Assembly (NCBI GenBank): GCA_905250025.1
Contig: CAJNOJ010000032.1
Coordinates: forward strand, 357,501-421,500
Length of the DNA: 64,000 nt
Direction: 5' to 3'
DNA from: Adineta ricciae
Taxonomy: Eukaryota > Rotifera > Eurotatoria > Adinetida > Adinetidae
Each line of letters begins with the position of its first letter. The first letter of the stretch is position 1. Position numbers and translations under genes: made by a program. The notes beneath the pieces are model-generated. The model did not search any database and was not told where the DNA came from. It saw only the letters and a program-made list of their open reading frames with translations. Below, piece by piece: positions 46,919 through 59,494 of this stretch.

Positions 46919-49900
46919 TCAGGTTTGTCGTGGTTCTAATTTATTCGATAATTGATTGAGAATACGTTGATTATCAATGACATGTAGTTCTCTAAAAGTG
47001 AAAAACTGACTTTTACGTAATGAAAACATTGGACAGACAAACCGAACATATTCTTGAATCTCGGACATGTTTTTTGCACCTTGAGGAACTTGAAGTTCTG
47101 TAAACACAAGAAGAAAAAAAAAGAGAGAATAGATCACTATCAGTAAACGTCGGTCGTGCTGTGCAGAACTCATGCTGCGTAGTGTCAATTCTCAACGGAC
47201 CGAAATCTATCTATTCGATACACTTGATTGTCATCTAATGATCACAATTCGTTTGTTTATATCGAATCAATGGTTTGATGGTGAGAGTGAACATTGTACT
47301 TACGCAAGACTTGACTACGACAGATTTTCTTGGTTCGCAATGTATGAGACAACATTCGCTAGAAGAGGAAAGGATCGTTGAGAGGGAAAATTGAAGTTTT
47401 TTGTTTACCATTTTCTCGAAATTGACTAAACCTTCGATCAGATAGGTTTTGTTTCCTTCGTGAATGAATGTTAAATCTAAAGAAGATGATTTGGTGTGTC
47501 TAGGGAAGAGAGAAGAGCGAGATAGCAACCTTTGAGCAAAAGTGGCATGAATAGGATGATGGGTGGAGTCATTTTGGTCAATGTTGAGCGGTAAACTCGG
47601 TGATTTCGTGACGGATCCATGAGGGTTTCGAATTCCGAGAACATTCGTTTGATTTTACTTGGCAATCTCTGTACAATTTCGAAGAATTTGATGTCAATCA
47701 TCGTTTTACATCCACTTACTTCCCAAGTTATCGATAATCGACTGACAGCGATATTGCTCAAACCCATCACAATGGCAAAGAACGCATTCAAATTTCGAAA
47801 TTCTTTACAACTAATCAAAATGTTCATTGAGAGAACGAAAATCTTTCAATTCGAAAAATGTTTACTATGATGCAAGTTTGATGAATTTTCTCAGAAGTTG
47901 TACACGTTTACCAGGACTCGGTGTTAAACATATTTCCGTCACGATCCAAAATTGAATTTCATTAAAACGTCGCATGAAAACATCTAAATTGGCGGTTATT
48001 TTGCCGTACTTATACCGGCCGAAGACTTGATATAGAAGTTCGTGCTAAAAACAATACGAAATCGAATTTTAAATTACTTTTGATGATTCGTACTTGATTA
48101 ATCGCCATAAATAGCTCATAATCGTACATTGTTATAGCATAGGCAAGTTCTTTTGAGCCGAACATTTCTAATTTCTGCCATGTACCACGTGTTAAGCCTT
48201 CTTGTTCGGGCAAGGGCACCTATAAATATCCAAATTTCAATCATTTAACAAGAAGTTTCATTTCAGGCTTCAAATGCGTTCTTAGTTTAATGAATTTCCG
48301 GGAAAAAACGCAGACTCAGATTATTCCAGTGTGTTTAATGCATAAGAGATTTTATGGAGCTTACCAAAGCATCAAGATGATCACCAGGAGCAAGAAATAA
48401 TCGACCATTTAATGATAATCCACATGAAATACTGACGTCACTCTCTTTGTAAATAATCCTTTCTAAAGAGAAAAAATATTCAAATTAGTTTCGGAAAGTA
48501 GTGAGAACAGACCTCCGGTCGATTTGACTTCACATAACTTCAGGTCATCGGGTTGATCAGAACGTAGACCTAATTTATCGGCTGCGACTCGAATGATTCT
48601 CGATGCGGGTGTATCAACTCTCATTTTCATTGTCGTATACGTATGATCTGCACAATAAACTTTGAAAATCACTAAACAAACAAGGAAAAACATTGTCAAT
48701 CGAATTTCGTTTTTCTACCTTCATCCGACGGACGAATCATTTTGGATTTATCGATACTATTCCGTTGTTTCCATGGTAATTTACTTTTTCGAATATCTTT
48801 GTGATCTCTGAAATGAACACACGATCAGTTGTTTATCATCAAACCAAACGAATACTTCTTACGTATCGTTATTTTCAATAATCGCTTCGATTAACTTGAT
48901 TTCTTCTTTCAATTGAACAAATATCTTCATATCGACTCGTATTAATTGATGTAATTCCTTTGAAATAGTCGTAAATCATCACGAAACTTCTTCGTACACT
49001 CATTCCGTTACTCACATCGAGAAACACATTGATCTTAGAGTCTTCGAAAAACGTTTCTCTTGACGCGTCATACCATTCCAAAATAAAGCGTATAACCTTC
49101 ACTTTCTGCTGTAAAACTAAATCAGCTGATTCGCCTAGTCGCTGTTGGGGCTTAGCTTTGTATATCGCTAGTAATCGCGTACAAATTTGATTAATTGGCA
49201 TAAAAATAACGTAAGTGGAGAGAAAATCGTCGAGACTAGTGTCACCTTCTTCGTAATTCACACAAATATACGTTTCAAGGAAATGTTCAAGAATTTTCTC
49301 AGCAGTACCAGACATAACAAAGTATCTAAAGGAGTCTCGTGTGAAAGATCTTCAAGATTCCACCGATGGAACATACTTATAACAAACTTGATACGTTCCA
49401 TCAGCTGTTTTGGCGTTGATTGGAACTTTATCGAGGATGAGAACATCTTTACCGAACTCTTTCAATTTAATCGTATTCGCTTCGACATCGCGAAGTATTC
49501 GATTGAAATCATCTTTATCCACACGAAGGAAATGAGTATTATCTTCATTTAAAATAATCGTCGATGTTCTAAAATTTCACATCAAAGTACAACGATCCAA
49601 TGGAGTAAAAGATGTGTGCGTAAATTACCCTGGTGAATTGTTGACTAAACTCAGTTTCCCGAAGTCATCACCTTCATGGAATGTTCCCACAACACCTTTA
49701 CCGTATACAACACATTGAACGGACCCTTTCAGTATGACATACCATGATTTGCCTTCTTCGCCTTGGGTAAATACTTTGAAAGGCAGAGGATTTTTCGTAA
49801 TAGTTTGATTAATTGTCTCAAGTTCTACGTACAAACTTCTCCTTTGAATGGATGTGCTTCGAAAATCAATACCCCAGCCAACTCACGTTTGACCAATGAT

Positions 49901-51578
49901 GAAAGATGAGACAATGCTTTCACATGCAATAGTTCATCGTAGATAATTTCAAGATCATCTATCGTTCGTTCGTGTGGTCTACGAAGAAACGCAATTTAAT
50001 CGGTGTATAGATTAGAATCGAAGAACGAACGGTTTGCGTAAGATCATTCGAAGCATGGCATCAGGTCCGACTTGTGCCAAAGTTAAAATTACATCAGCCA
50101 GTTGTTCTCCACATTCGTTCTGTTCAACATTACCCGGTCGAATCAACGTTCCATCTTCATCTCCAGAAAAGCGATAGAACAAATACTTATCTTTGAAGTA
50201 ATGTTCTTGTGACACTAAACTCAAACAATCAGTGTTTCTAAACCGGAAACGAACTGCAAGAAAATGATATACCATGTGCAATTGCTCCTTCTTCTAGTAG
50301 AGCTTGCCACATGCCTACTGCTTGACTTCGAGAATGAACGACTAAGAAGATAAAATGAAGATTTAAGATAATCCTGAGATTTCTACAGCGAACTTGGACT
50401 TTGATGAATTAACCAGTCGACCATTTCTGAGCCAACTAAACAACTTCGATGCATTTTCAGATGATATTTCCGATCACGAATCATCTGTGGTGCTTTGCCG
50501 AGAATACATGTGCGTAAAACATAGGCTGCATGTTGAATTCGAACGGATGTGTTCTAGCAAGAGACAGATCGTGATTTCTGGAAAAAAAATAAAGAAAAGC
50601 AATTTTCTTACGGGAACGATCGGTAACGCAGGATTGCGAGCTTAAAAGAGTTCGAAATGAGAAAAGAACCGAGAAGGAAAAAATGAACATGTGTACTTGG
50701 ATCATCTTTGAAAAACTTAGAACTAGCCACTTGAGGAATCAACGATGGATCGAATTCCGATGCACGTCGCTTAGGATCTAGATCAACATGACACTTCTCT
50801 ATATTAAAAAGTCAACAAGTCAACATACCTATTGTATTTGTTAATTGACTAAGGCTCGTAATGACTCCATGTAGATACTGTTTGTTTCGCTACATCAAAA
50901 AGAAAATCTCGATTTTTACTTGAAACTTCCAGAAAAAAATCTTCTTTACCTCCCATAGAATCTTAAAATCTTTCTGTTCCACGCGTAAAAGCATAACAGA
51001 TGAAGACGTAATAATCGTTGCATTTCGAGGTGTATCGTAAAGAATTGATTCTCCAAATGCTGTGCCAGCTCCGAGTGTACAAATCAATGTATGACCCTAA
51101 TGATCTAACAAAGTATATCTATATATCGTTGTAAAATTCGACGCACTTTGCCGTTTTCAGAGGGAACACAGACGTCAACATTACCACTGAGAATAGCAAA
51201 CCAATTAGCACCCAGATCACCTGTTCGGAAAACTATTCACAAAGAAAACCGACGCGTGAAGTTTTTTTAATTGAAAATGAAGCTTTTTCTCCTACGTGTA
51301 ACTCCTTTTTCTAAGTTTTCAAAGTAACTATAGTAACAAAGCTGTTGAATAAGTAACGGATGAAACTTTTCCAGCGCTTTCACATCTTTCAGCCGTGAAA
51401 ATATAACATCAAGGTCATCACTTGTACGATCTGTCGGTCTAAAACAAATTCTACTAGAAAACATTCATCTTTCCAGCAAGAACATCGCTTACCGTTTATC
51501 CAAACGCTCAGTCCAGTCCAATGACACGATGATTGGTTGCGTCTTGTCAGTTAACGGCGATCCACTTAACAATTTCAT
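46919..51578 (-). CDS. RAPGEF4: Epac: cAMP-regulated Rap guanine nucleotide exchange factor
   Basis: A cytosolic cAMP sensor that loads Rap GTPases. Many short exons run right to left; the ATG at 51578 opens [14 protein letters not shown]. Order of domains: cyclic-nucleotide domain A (about 51440-50890; [35 protein letters not shown]), DEP (about 50500-50150; [39 protein letters not shown]), domain B (about 49990-49390; [27 protein letters not shown]), REM (about 49310-48880; [16 protein letters not shown]), an RA-like part (about 48700-48480), and CDC25 catalytic (about 48220-46919; [45 protein letters not shown]). Two cyclic-nucleotide domains make it Epac2-like. In domain B the phosphate-binding arginine after [11 protein letters not shown] reads glycine. 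Exon edges were not all resolved. Confidence 0.92.
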
Positions 51579-54570
51579 CTTACATGACTAAGAGAACAAA
51601 ATCGACAGTTAGTTCTGTACATTATGGCCTGTTATGTCGATTTGTGAGTGAGAGAAAACGAGTAAATAAGGCACGAAACCCCCCCACACGAATCAGATTA
51701 TGGTTAATATCTCTTTGATCATTTTTAACATGAAATAAAGCAAGAGAAAAGAAACTGACAAATCCTGATGAGTTCCTTGATGAATGAGAAAGCTTTGTTC
51801 ATTCTTCTCCTTCTATTTCTTTTCATTTTTCACTCCGCCTGTCTGTTATCTATATTTATATTTAGCGGTGTCATTTATTCCGCTTAGTGCATCTCTAAAT
51901 CACAGGACTTGTGTTAGACAGCGGAAGAAGACACTTTCACTACCATCTCATCTAACAAATTGAGCATAGAAATAAAAGATTAAGTCGAACGGATATTTCC
52001 GAACAATTTACCTTTTGCGCTAACGAAGGTAAAGAAAAGATCTTTTTGACAACAACGTGTCTGAATGTCGATCAATGTTATCTGCACGAAGTTCTTTGTC
52101 AAATGATCTATGATTACATTTCATTATATGAAGACGAGAGAAACCCAACTCGACTGAAATAGATTCTCGTCGGACACGTTAAATATAATGGAGAAATGCT
52201 ATTAAAACGTCTTTTCACACTCATTATTGTCATCAACTGTAATTATTCGAAGTGATTACTAGAGCTGTGAGATGTTGAGAAAACGAACAAAAAGAAACGA
52301 CATTGAAACATGGTTTTCTTTCTCGATCAGATTGTTCCCCTTTTTTCTTCAATATATGAAATGTTACCGATTGTATGAAAAAAATAATCAGATAAGTCAA
52401 ACTTCAATCAACTGTGCATTCATCGAGGTGTTCATTTTCTTAATAAATCCTCATCTTCTTTCTCCGAGCCACTTTTCGGCTTGATGATCTAGTCTGCGAA
52501 TGGCTAATTGGTTTTCTCTGAAATGTTTCTTTTTGTCTGATTATATTGAATATTCTAAAAGACTTCAATAATAGAGAAAATTGACAAAAAAAGACGAATA
52601 TATTGCGACGATGACTTTGACGCGTTCTTTTATCGACTATTTTTGACACGAGACATATGCAAGTGTCTTTTGTTCGGTAATGATGGTGTCATCTTGTTGA
52701 AAAAATCCATTTTTATCACAAGATCAAATCAGTGTTTGCGAATAAAATCAGTTTCGTTCGTTCCATCGTACACATGAATGTTTTTTCCAGTGTAAAGTAA
52801 GTTCCGTTTGTCTTTTCACGCTATCTGAATATTAATCCTCGATGTTCGGCCTTTGCAATGCTGTTGGATTAGAAAATAAGAAATGAATTTGCATTTCAAT
52901 GACAAAAAACAGATTTATCATATTAGTTTCATCCATAAAACAAACGAAACTCCTATTCACATAATATCACACAAGTCTGTACGAATGTGATCGATATAAT
53001 TCGAACATATCGACTTCTTCTGTAATGTATGGAACTTTAAACCTCAACTCAATCTACGCGCTGTTGGCCATTATGACCACACCTCCTCTTGCGCCATTCG
53101 AACATAATATGACAAATGAATCGCTTCATTCAACTGATTTGTAAAGAGGTTTCGATCGGGGGGGGAAAAACTTTGCTCTGTCGCGCTCTAAAATTCCTCA
53201 CTGTGCTGGATTTTGCTCTTTTATTAATTTATCATCAAATCAGAATATCAAAAGAACAAATGCTTTCAATACGCACGTTCTTTATTTTTAAAAGGAGTTT
53301 CAACCAGGTTATGCAGTTCGTACTGAATGTGAACAAAAGAATTGCAATTGAAAATTTATGAACATGAAAAAAGTCTTTGTTAACATAAAAGAGGGTCATA
53401 AATAAATTTTCAACGAGAAAATTTTTATCTCAAAAATAACTTTTCCTTCTATTTTTCTTTGCAGATTAAGCATCTGTAGGTGTTGAATGGGTGTTAATTG
53501 TCAGAGAAACAAGATCGAATACAAATCGTTATGAAGCCATTCTTCATTAGATAGTATTCATCAATTTGGTTTAATTAGGAATGTTTATTCTTGCGCGAGG
53601 AAATCTTTGTCTTTCATTCTTCAGAAGACGAGCTTTTCTCGCGTAAGAATAACGCTCTAATTAAAATCAGTCGTTCGTATGAACCGATCGTGTTTTTCCT
53701 CAGAACAAACTTCTCAGATTTCGAGAAGAGATTGAGATAATCACTTGTTGCACGAAATACATCATCCAGGCAAGGCCAACACGTCGATTTCTTTCGTATT
53801 ACTTTTCATGGGTGAATACGAACAGAAAGTCTTTCGAAGAATTTTCTCCATAATTGATTTGACATGTGACGCACTGTTAAAGATGTTCTAATGGTAAAAA
53901 TCAGTCGCATAATTAGTTTATAGCCTAGATCGAGACTAATTGACAATTCAAAGATAATATTTGACAGATCAAATATAGATTCTGTCATATCGCATGATAC
54001 TTTCTTCTTACGAAATACTCATTGGAATTGAATAAAGAAGAAAAAACAAGTCATGACTTGGCTTGGCATGTTTTGATTTCTAGTACTTTTGTTCTATTAT
54101 TGATGCGATTTGATGAATATCTTTTCTAGATATCTTCTTTCCTGCTCGTTTCTTAAAAATGAGTGTGTGTGTATGTGTATAGAAACTGATTTTCATCGAA
54201 CGTCTTCACCATGCAATTATCATCTTATTTCCTCTCGGCGACTAGAAATTGTTTTCTTTTCTAATACAGGTATTTTCTCAATCTCATATATATTGATAGT
54301 CTATTAAGCAACACTGTCAGTGATGATTGATTTCGTTTCCTGTTAAGAGAAAAGAAAATGCCCATCATCGTCTTTTTCCTCTCTACAATATATTTCGAAG
54401 TACCTCCTACTTGTTAATAGTGACAGTAGGAAATCTAGGAGAGAGAAGAAAAAAAAAGAGAGAGAGAGAGACAGAACATGCGACTCCTTTTCTCATGTCG
54501 TGCTTTTTCTTGTTCTATGTTAAAATTTAGATATATATATAAGAAAAAGAAATTCACATTTATCATTTCA
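51579..54570. other. Three-kilobase stretch without a recognised gene
   Basis: This stretch lies between the divergent Epac (minus) and peptide-receptor (plus) genes. It is AT-rich, with an eight-G run near 53158-53165 and a GA dinucleotide run near 54458-54472. Open stretches at 52440-52649, 53116-53361 and 54110-54307 look random. It may hold regulatory DNA of either gene. Confidence 0.5.
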
Positions 54571-55984
54571 ATGACCTCCAATTCATCATTATCCTTCAAA
54601 GCAAATTGTTCGAATTTTGAAATTCGCGGACCCGAAGCGCCATTTTATCGTTGGTTGGCACTTGGCTATGCCTTCCTATTCGTTCTTGCTCTAACGGCCA
54701 ACTTACGTGTACTTTTCAAGCTATTTCACTACTCCCGTCGTCGTTTTCGTGATCATATACTTCTTCTCAATCTCTGTGCAGCTGACCTCTTCGTCACACT
54801 CGTTTACATCCCAAGTGAGATCTACACATATACCATCGCTCGTTGGCACAACGATGGCATATGTAAAACCTTAGCTGCTTTGAAAGGCTTAGGAATCTAT
54901 GTCTCATCATGTACAATTATCGGTATTTCTCTCGATCGATATCTCTCGATTGTTCATCCATTGACTGTATATCAATCAAATATACGAAATAAGTTATTTG
55001 TTATTGGCTCATGGCTGATATCCTTCATTGCTTGTATTCCACAAGTAAGTTTGATTTGAATTGCAGACTTGTGTGATGTGTTCGCTTGTATTTAGTTGAT
55101 TATATTCAAACGATTGACTAATGAAGATCTTTGTCGGGAAATGTGTGGAGATACACTCTCATCAGATCTGGCGAAACGTCTCACGTATAACATCGCCGTG
55201 GCAATATTCGCTTATATTGCACCATTATTAACAATTTTTTATTCTTATTTTCGCATTTTATATGTGTTACATAAACGCTCGGATCGGCGAACCTTTCGGT
55301 TTGTTCGTAGTAATAGCAGTAGGAATAGTTGTGATCTCAATCAAATCAATCTACCATTAACATCGACGAGAAAGAGTTTTAGTACGACTAATGGACCATC
55401 AGTCGTTCAAGAAGAGATTAATTCACATAATCTCAAAACAATCACACGAGCGAAATTAAAAACATTGAAGCTAACCGCTCTAATTGGTAAGAGAACAATG
55501 TCATCTTGCTAGTTCCCGAACTCATTTTCACGCTTTTTTTAGTTGTTTGTTTTATACTCTGTTGGACACCTTATTACTGTATTGTCTTCTTTCTTCTCAT
55601 AACTGATGCACGAACTGATCCTGAAATTGCTCAAGCAATTGTCATCGATTCATCTCAACCTGTTCAGCCAACAACTAATGAACGTTCACTCTTAATTGTC
55701 ATGATGCTCGCCGTTTCAAATTCCGTGTTAGATCCTTTGATCTATGGTAAAACTTCTGATTCTTTTCTGCATGTTCTACATCGAGTATTTCAGGTTGTTT
55801 CATGGTTCGAACGATTCCGTCGAATTGTTGCGATCGTTTACGAAACCGACGAGAGACAACGACAACATCGAAGCGTGCAGCGAATCAATTAGCAAGTGAC
55901 AAAGAATCAAAATTGACTCTTTTGAGAAGTCAAGTAAAAAACGGAAACAATCACCGCGATGCGATGATTGATTGTCAACTTTGA
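54571..55984 (+). CDS. GnRH/AKH/corazonin-type peptide GPCR
   Basis: A class A seven-helix receptor of 419 residues in four exons: 54571-55044, 55096-55486, 55543-55746 and 55794-55984. N-glycosylation sites (NSS, NCS) precede helix 1. Helix 2 has LLLNLCAADLFVTL. Helix 3 reads GIYVSSCTIIGISLDRYLSIVHPL with an intact DRY. Helix 6 has CFILCWTPYYCIVFF, helix 7 SNSVLDPLIYGCF. The Y-V-S-S before helix 3's end and D-P-L-I-Y-G in helix 7 are typical of the GnRH/adipokinetic-hormone/corazonin receptor group. The last intron is 47 nt; the spliced form gives a 63-residue tail with a CC pair usable for palmitoylation. An ATG 93 nt upstream is also in frame, but its extra residues are basic and unlike the family. 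Confidence 0.87.
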
Positions 55985-56821
55985 ACAAAGATCAATTGGA
56001 AAATTTTATTTGTTGTTGTTGTTGTTTTCTCTTCTTTCTCATATTTTTCACCAAGTAGAAACAGATCATCGAATCAATGTGGATATAAATATGAATGAAT
56101 TGCTAGAAGGAATGCGAATATAGAATGAAGATGCACTCCAACCCATTAATATCAAAGGTCATGAACATTCTTAAACTCCTCCGGATATCAGAAAGCATAT
56201 TTATGAAGTTATTCGCAAAGAAGCGAGCAAAATCCTAGATAAAATTGTGTGAAAGCTTTCCTCGAAGCTCCCAATGCTTCATAACTCGAGAAAACTATCG
56301 GATAACGAGGAATTGCACTTGGCCTCTTTCCACTTTCCTTCGTGAAAAATCGTTTCTGTCTTTAGTTCTCCAACGAAGTCAAATGATTGATTCATATGTC
56401 ATCGATAACAAATGACTCATATCACTCATGGATCGATTAATTTTATATAACAAACTCGTAGAACACATCGCGTGACATGCTGGTCTGTGAGAAATGAAAT
56501 TATCGTTGTTTCCTCTAATTTAATCATGTATGACAATGATGAACTAATCAAATTTTTACATAAAAATAAAATTAATTTAATCCTTCTTCCTCATACAAAA
56601 TCAGGCATACAATAGTTGTCATCGGTAAGGTCAATGTAACATTCGACACTCGTACACAGGTGATCGGGCTCCGATGGCATGCAGAAAATAAAGTGTTGAA
56701 ACAAAAGACGTATTTATTTTCTATTAGATTCAATAATTAACAGAAGAAAAACAAAACTACGAGAAAGATATTGAACAATAAATAAATAATTAAATAAATA
56801 AATAATCTTCTTCTTTGACAA
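55985..56821. other. Spacer
   Basis: GPCR 3' flank and homeobox-gene 3' flank. Includes an AAAT/AATA tetranucleotide-like repeat near 56776-56808. No gene seen. Confidence 0.5.
56776..56808. repeat. (AAAT)n-like repeat
   Basis: An imperfect run of AATAAATAAATAATTAAATAAATAA type near the homeobox gene's stop codon. Confidence 0.6.
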
Positions 56822-57805
56822 TTAACCATGATATTCTGCTGAAGGAGAATAGTTGCTAATATCATGAAAAACGAATGGAGAGTTATAATTAACGAAGTCG
56901 TACGATGGTTGAATTGGATAGCTAAACGACACGAAAATCAGATGAAAACGTGAAGAAAAGAAAGATTCAGTTTTTACTGAAAATTTTGCCACATGGAATT
57001 GTAAAATGATGGATGAGAATTTGGCAGATAGTATGGAGCAGGAGGTGGTGGAATATAAGGAAGTGGTGATGATCGAGGTAATAGATTTAATGGTGGACTT
57101 GTCGATGACGCACGAGATACGTCTTCTTCCTCGATGAACCAAAACAAGTTTTAGTTAGAAAATGATTTCACAGTAAATGAATACGTACTAAGTGAATTCC
57201 ACTGTCGTAATGTTGTGGCTCGTCGTGTTCGAATGATTGATGCTTTTCAAGTTTTTGTTGACTTTTCTTTAATCGTGCGCGACGATTCTGAAACCAAACC
57301 TAAAACGAAATCTCTTCGACGATCCTTTCCATTTGCAAAACGACTTACTGTAATCTTTTGGGTAGGTAAGTTAAGTTGTTCAACAAGATCATCGATCATG
57401 TCAATAGTTGGATAACGATGTTGTTGAAAAGTCGCTTCAAGTACATTGATCTTTAGTATGAAATGATGAAGTCAAATTGAAAATGAAGTTGTGACATACT
57501 TGTTCTTGGGTGAATTTAATTCTTGCCCGTTTTTTGTATACAACAGGCATTGGCATTTGTTCATTTTCATCTTGTTCGTGTTCAACGTGAGATAATTTGT
57601 CTTCATCACTTTGTTGGGGGAGATTTTGATCTAAATCTTTCATAGAAAATAAAGGAGATAATTAGAAGAAAAAAGAAAGTTTATTCTAACAATTTGCTGG
57701 GTATTGATATGGTAAACCATTACTAATATGTTGTTTCATCATTTCCAAGAGCATATTTTGTTGTAAATCAAGGGACAGATAATGATCAGCATCAGGTTGA
57801 TCCAT
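56822..57805 (-). CDS. Paired-like (Q50) homeobox transcription factor
   Basis: A 238-residue protein in six exons: 57805-57691, 57636-57500, 57450-57349, 57299-57189, 57129-56978 and 56921-56822; phases fit. The homeodomain is split over three exons (KKRARIKFTQEQ / INVLEATFQQHRYPTIDM... / VWFQNRRARLKKSQ). Residue 50 is Gln. R-Y-P-T-I-D and D-L-V-E-Q-L-N-L resemble the Hesx/Anf version (C-Y-P-G-I-D, D-L-A-Q-K-L-N-L), so it is a PRD-like factor near Hesx/Anf, though other orphan Q50 types are possible. The C-terminus is Pro/Tyr-rich (PLPYIPPPAPYYLPNS). The first intron has a weak GTTAGA donor. The last splice is inferred from phase; without it the frame stops at once after NFQ. Confidence 0.82.
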
Positions 57806-58178
57806 TGTTAGTAATGAAGAATGACGAGCGAACTGAATAGATATACTTCGTTTCACATGTGTATTTTTCCTTTCTTTTCTTTCCTTCGATTTCTATTTAT
57901 ATGATCACAGTCGACAAGGAATAAACAAAGACATGTCCGGATTGAATTCTATGGACAATCACCAGATATTCGATAAAGATACGTTTAGTAGATCTTAGAC
58001 ACAATGAATATGATTGTTTATAATTGGAATAGATTTGATCGATAATGAAAGAATTCATCTGCGAAATGTTTCTTTTTTCTGTTTAAAAAAAGTATTTCTT
58101 TTTTTTCTCTGACAACAACGAAATACAACAAGTTTATTCGAGTCTAGAAGACGGACATTGTCAATCAGATTGCGACGT
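57806..58178. other. Spacer
   Basis: Upstream region of the homeobox gene and 3' flank of SmD1. Nothing recognised. Confidence 0.5.
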
Positions 58179-58670
58179 TTAACGTCCACGACCGCCACCA
58201 CCACCACCACCACCACCGGGACCACCTCGACCACGACCGCGACCGCGACCTCTTCCTCGTCCACCTCGACCGCCGCCACCAGGCACAGCTAAAACAAATC
58301 GAATCATCGAAATCGACTTCAACTACACAAAACATACTAGTTCGTTCACGTTTCGGCTTAGCCTTCGGTGTATCATCGACGAGTAATGTATCCAACGGCA
58401 GACTATCCGGCAGTATAAAATATCGAATATTGTTACCTAAAGACGCAGAGAACGATGTCAAGATCTATTCGAATCGAAATGCAAACCTCGAATTGTAATA
58501 AAATCCAATGTAATTGGCTCTCCATTCTTCGGTGTTAACTTCGCTGATTTCAAATGTGTATTCATTGACATATCCACGCCAATAACCGTACCGAAAACAT
58601 TCGATCCATTCTTCAGTGCAATAGTTACACTTTCATGGGTTAATTTCATAAGAAACCGAACGAGTTTCAT
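58179..58670 (-). CDS. SNRPD1: Small nuclear ribonucleoprotein Sm D1
   Basis: A core component of the heptameric Sm ring on spliceosomal snRNAs. The protein has 130 residues in three exons: 58670-58487, 58436-58338 and 58288-58179. The N-terminus [20 protein letters not shown] is that of SmD1, followed by [15 protein letters not shown] (Sm1) and [23 protein letters not shown] (Sm2). The tail is a run of RG/GR and then poly-Gly, coded by CCA/CCT repeats around 58193-58220, and is the arginine-methylation and SMN-binding region in other animals. Everything is intact. The Gly run at the end is longer than in human, probably by repeat growth. Confidence 0.97.
58193..58219. repeat. (CCA)n trinucleotide repeat coding poly-Gly
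   Basis: Nine tandem CCA/CCG triplets on the plus strand within the last SmD1 exon. Confidence 0.75.
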
Positions 58671-58877
58671 TCTGTCTAACTAAATAGAAAATGAATCTTT
58701 GTCAAAAAACAACACAGATAGATGCAAGAATGTCTCGTTCAGCAATGGATACACTTCGACCAATGGGAAGTAAATTTTATTTTCTACCCTCCTTTTGAAA
58801 ATTTCAAGATTTCATCGCGCGACATCTAGAGTTTGTTTGCAATACTTTTAAGCAAAGCGATTTATTACAATAAAAAG

Positions 58878-59494
58878 TTAAGAAAAGATCTTTTGCATTT
58901 CCGTATTTTGCTGTTCGATCGACATCGTCGAATGGTTTATTTGTCCTTGAATATCTTTGATAGTTCCCGCCTGTATAGTCAACTGATCGTTGATTTCCAA
59001 CGCAATCCCTTTCAGGGATTGAATTGCATTGTCGAAATCATCAAGAGTAGCGTCTATAGGTCCATCAGGAAACGACTTTGTCGAAGGAATATTATGTCGG
59101 ATTAGTTTCGGAGATGAACTTCTCTAAAACAAAAGAATAACATCTTGCTGATGAACACAAGCTCGATCGAAGTTTTTACCGTTTGTGGTGATGATGTTGG
59201 GATCAAGTGCTGTTTTTTATTTGAACTCAAAAGTATTTTCGAGAAAACTTTACGATGAAACTTCGTTCGAACGGAATCAACGACACGTTGCGTAACACCT
59301 TTTAAACGATTGATGTTCTGTTTCGTATCAATAAGTGTTGCATCGACCGTTGTTAAACCTATCTTAATATTTTTCAATTGTTCACCTTGATGACTTAGAC
59401 TATAAAGTGTTTCCATGCCGATCGTTCTCGCATCATTACAACGCGATTGGATTTCATATTCTCGTCGACGAGTATCTTCAATAAGATCTTCCAT
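58878..59494 (-). CDS. SNAP-25/29 family SNARE
   Basis: A membrane-fusion protein with two SNARE helices (Qb and Qc). It has 186 residues in two exons, 59494-59180 and 59123-58878. The first SNARE runs over IQSRCNDARTIGMETLYSL, HQGEQLKNIKIGLTTVD and KQNINRLKG. The second is LDDFDNAIQSLKGIALEIN...IQAGTIKDIQGQIN...MQKIFS. The linker (KFHRKVFSKILLSSNKKQ) is basic and has no cysteine cluster, so unlike SNAP-25/23 it would not be palmitoylated and is closer to SNAP-29. The start ATG gives MEDLIEDTRRRE; an upstream coding exon cannot be excluded. The partner syntaxin/VAMP is unknown. Confidence 0.83.

Noticed and set aside
53116-53361. Plus-strand open stretch near the G-run in the 3-kb gap
   Set aside because: No homology pattern, and it sits in AT-rich DNA with no splice or start support.
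55747-55892. Receptor tail read straight through intron 3 as the main product
   Set aside because: The 47-nt GT-AG intron restores the family's D-P-L-I-Y-G-C-F end, so the spliced form is preferred. Read-through is kept only as a possible variant.
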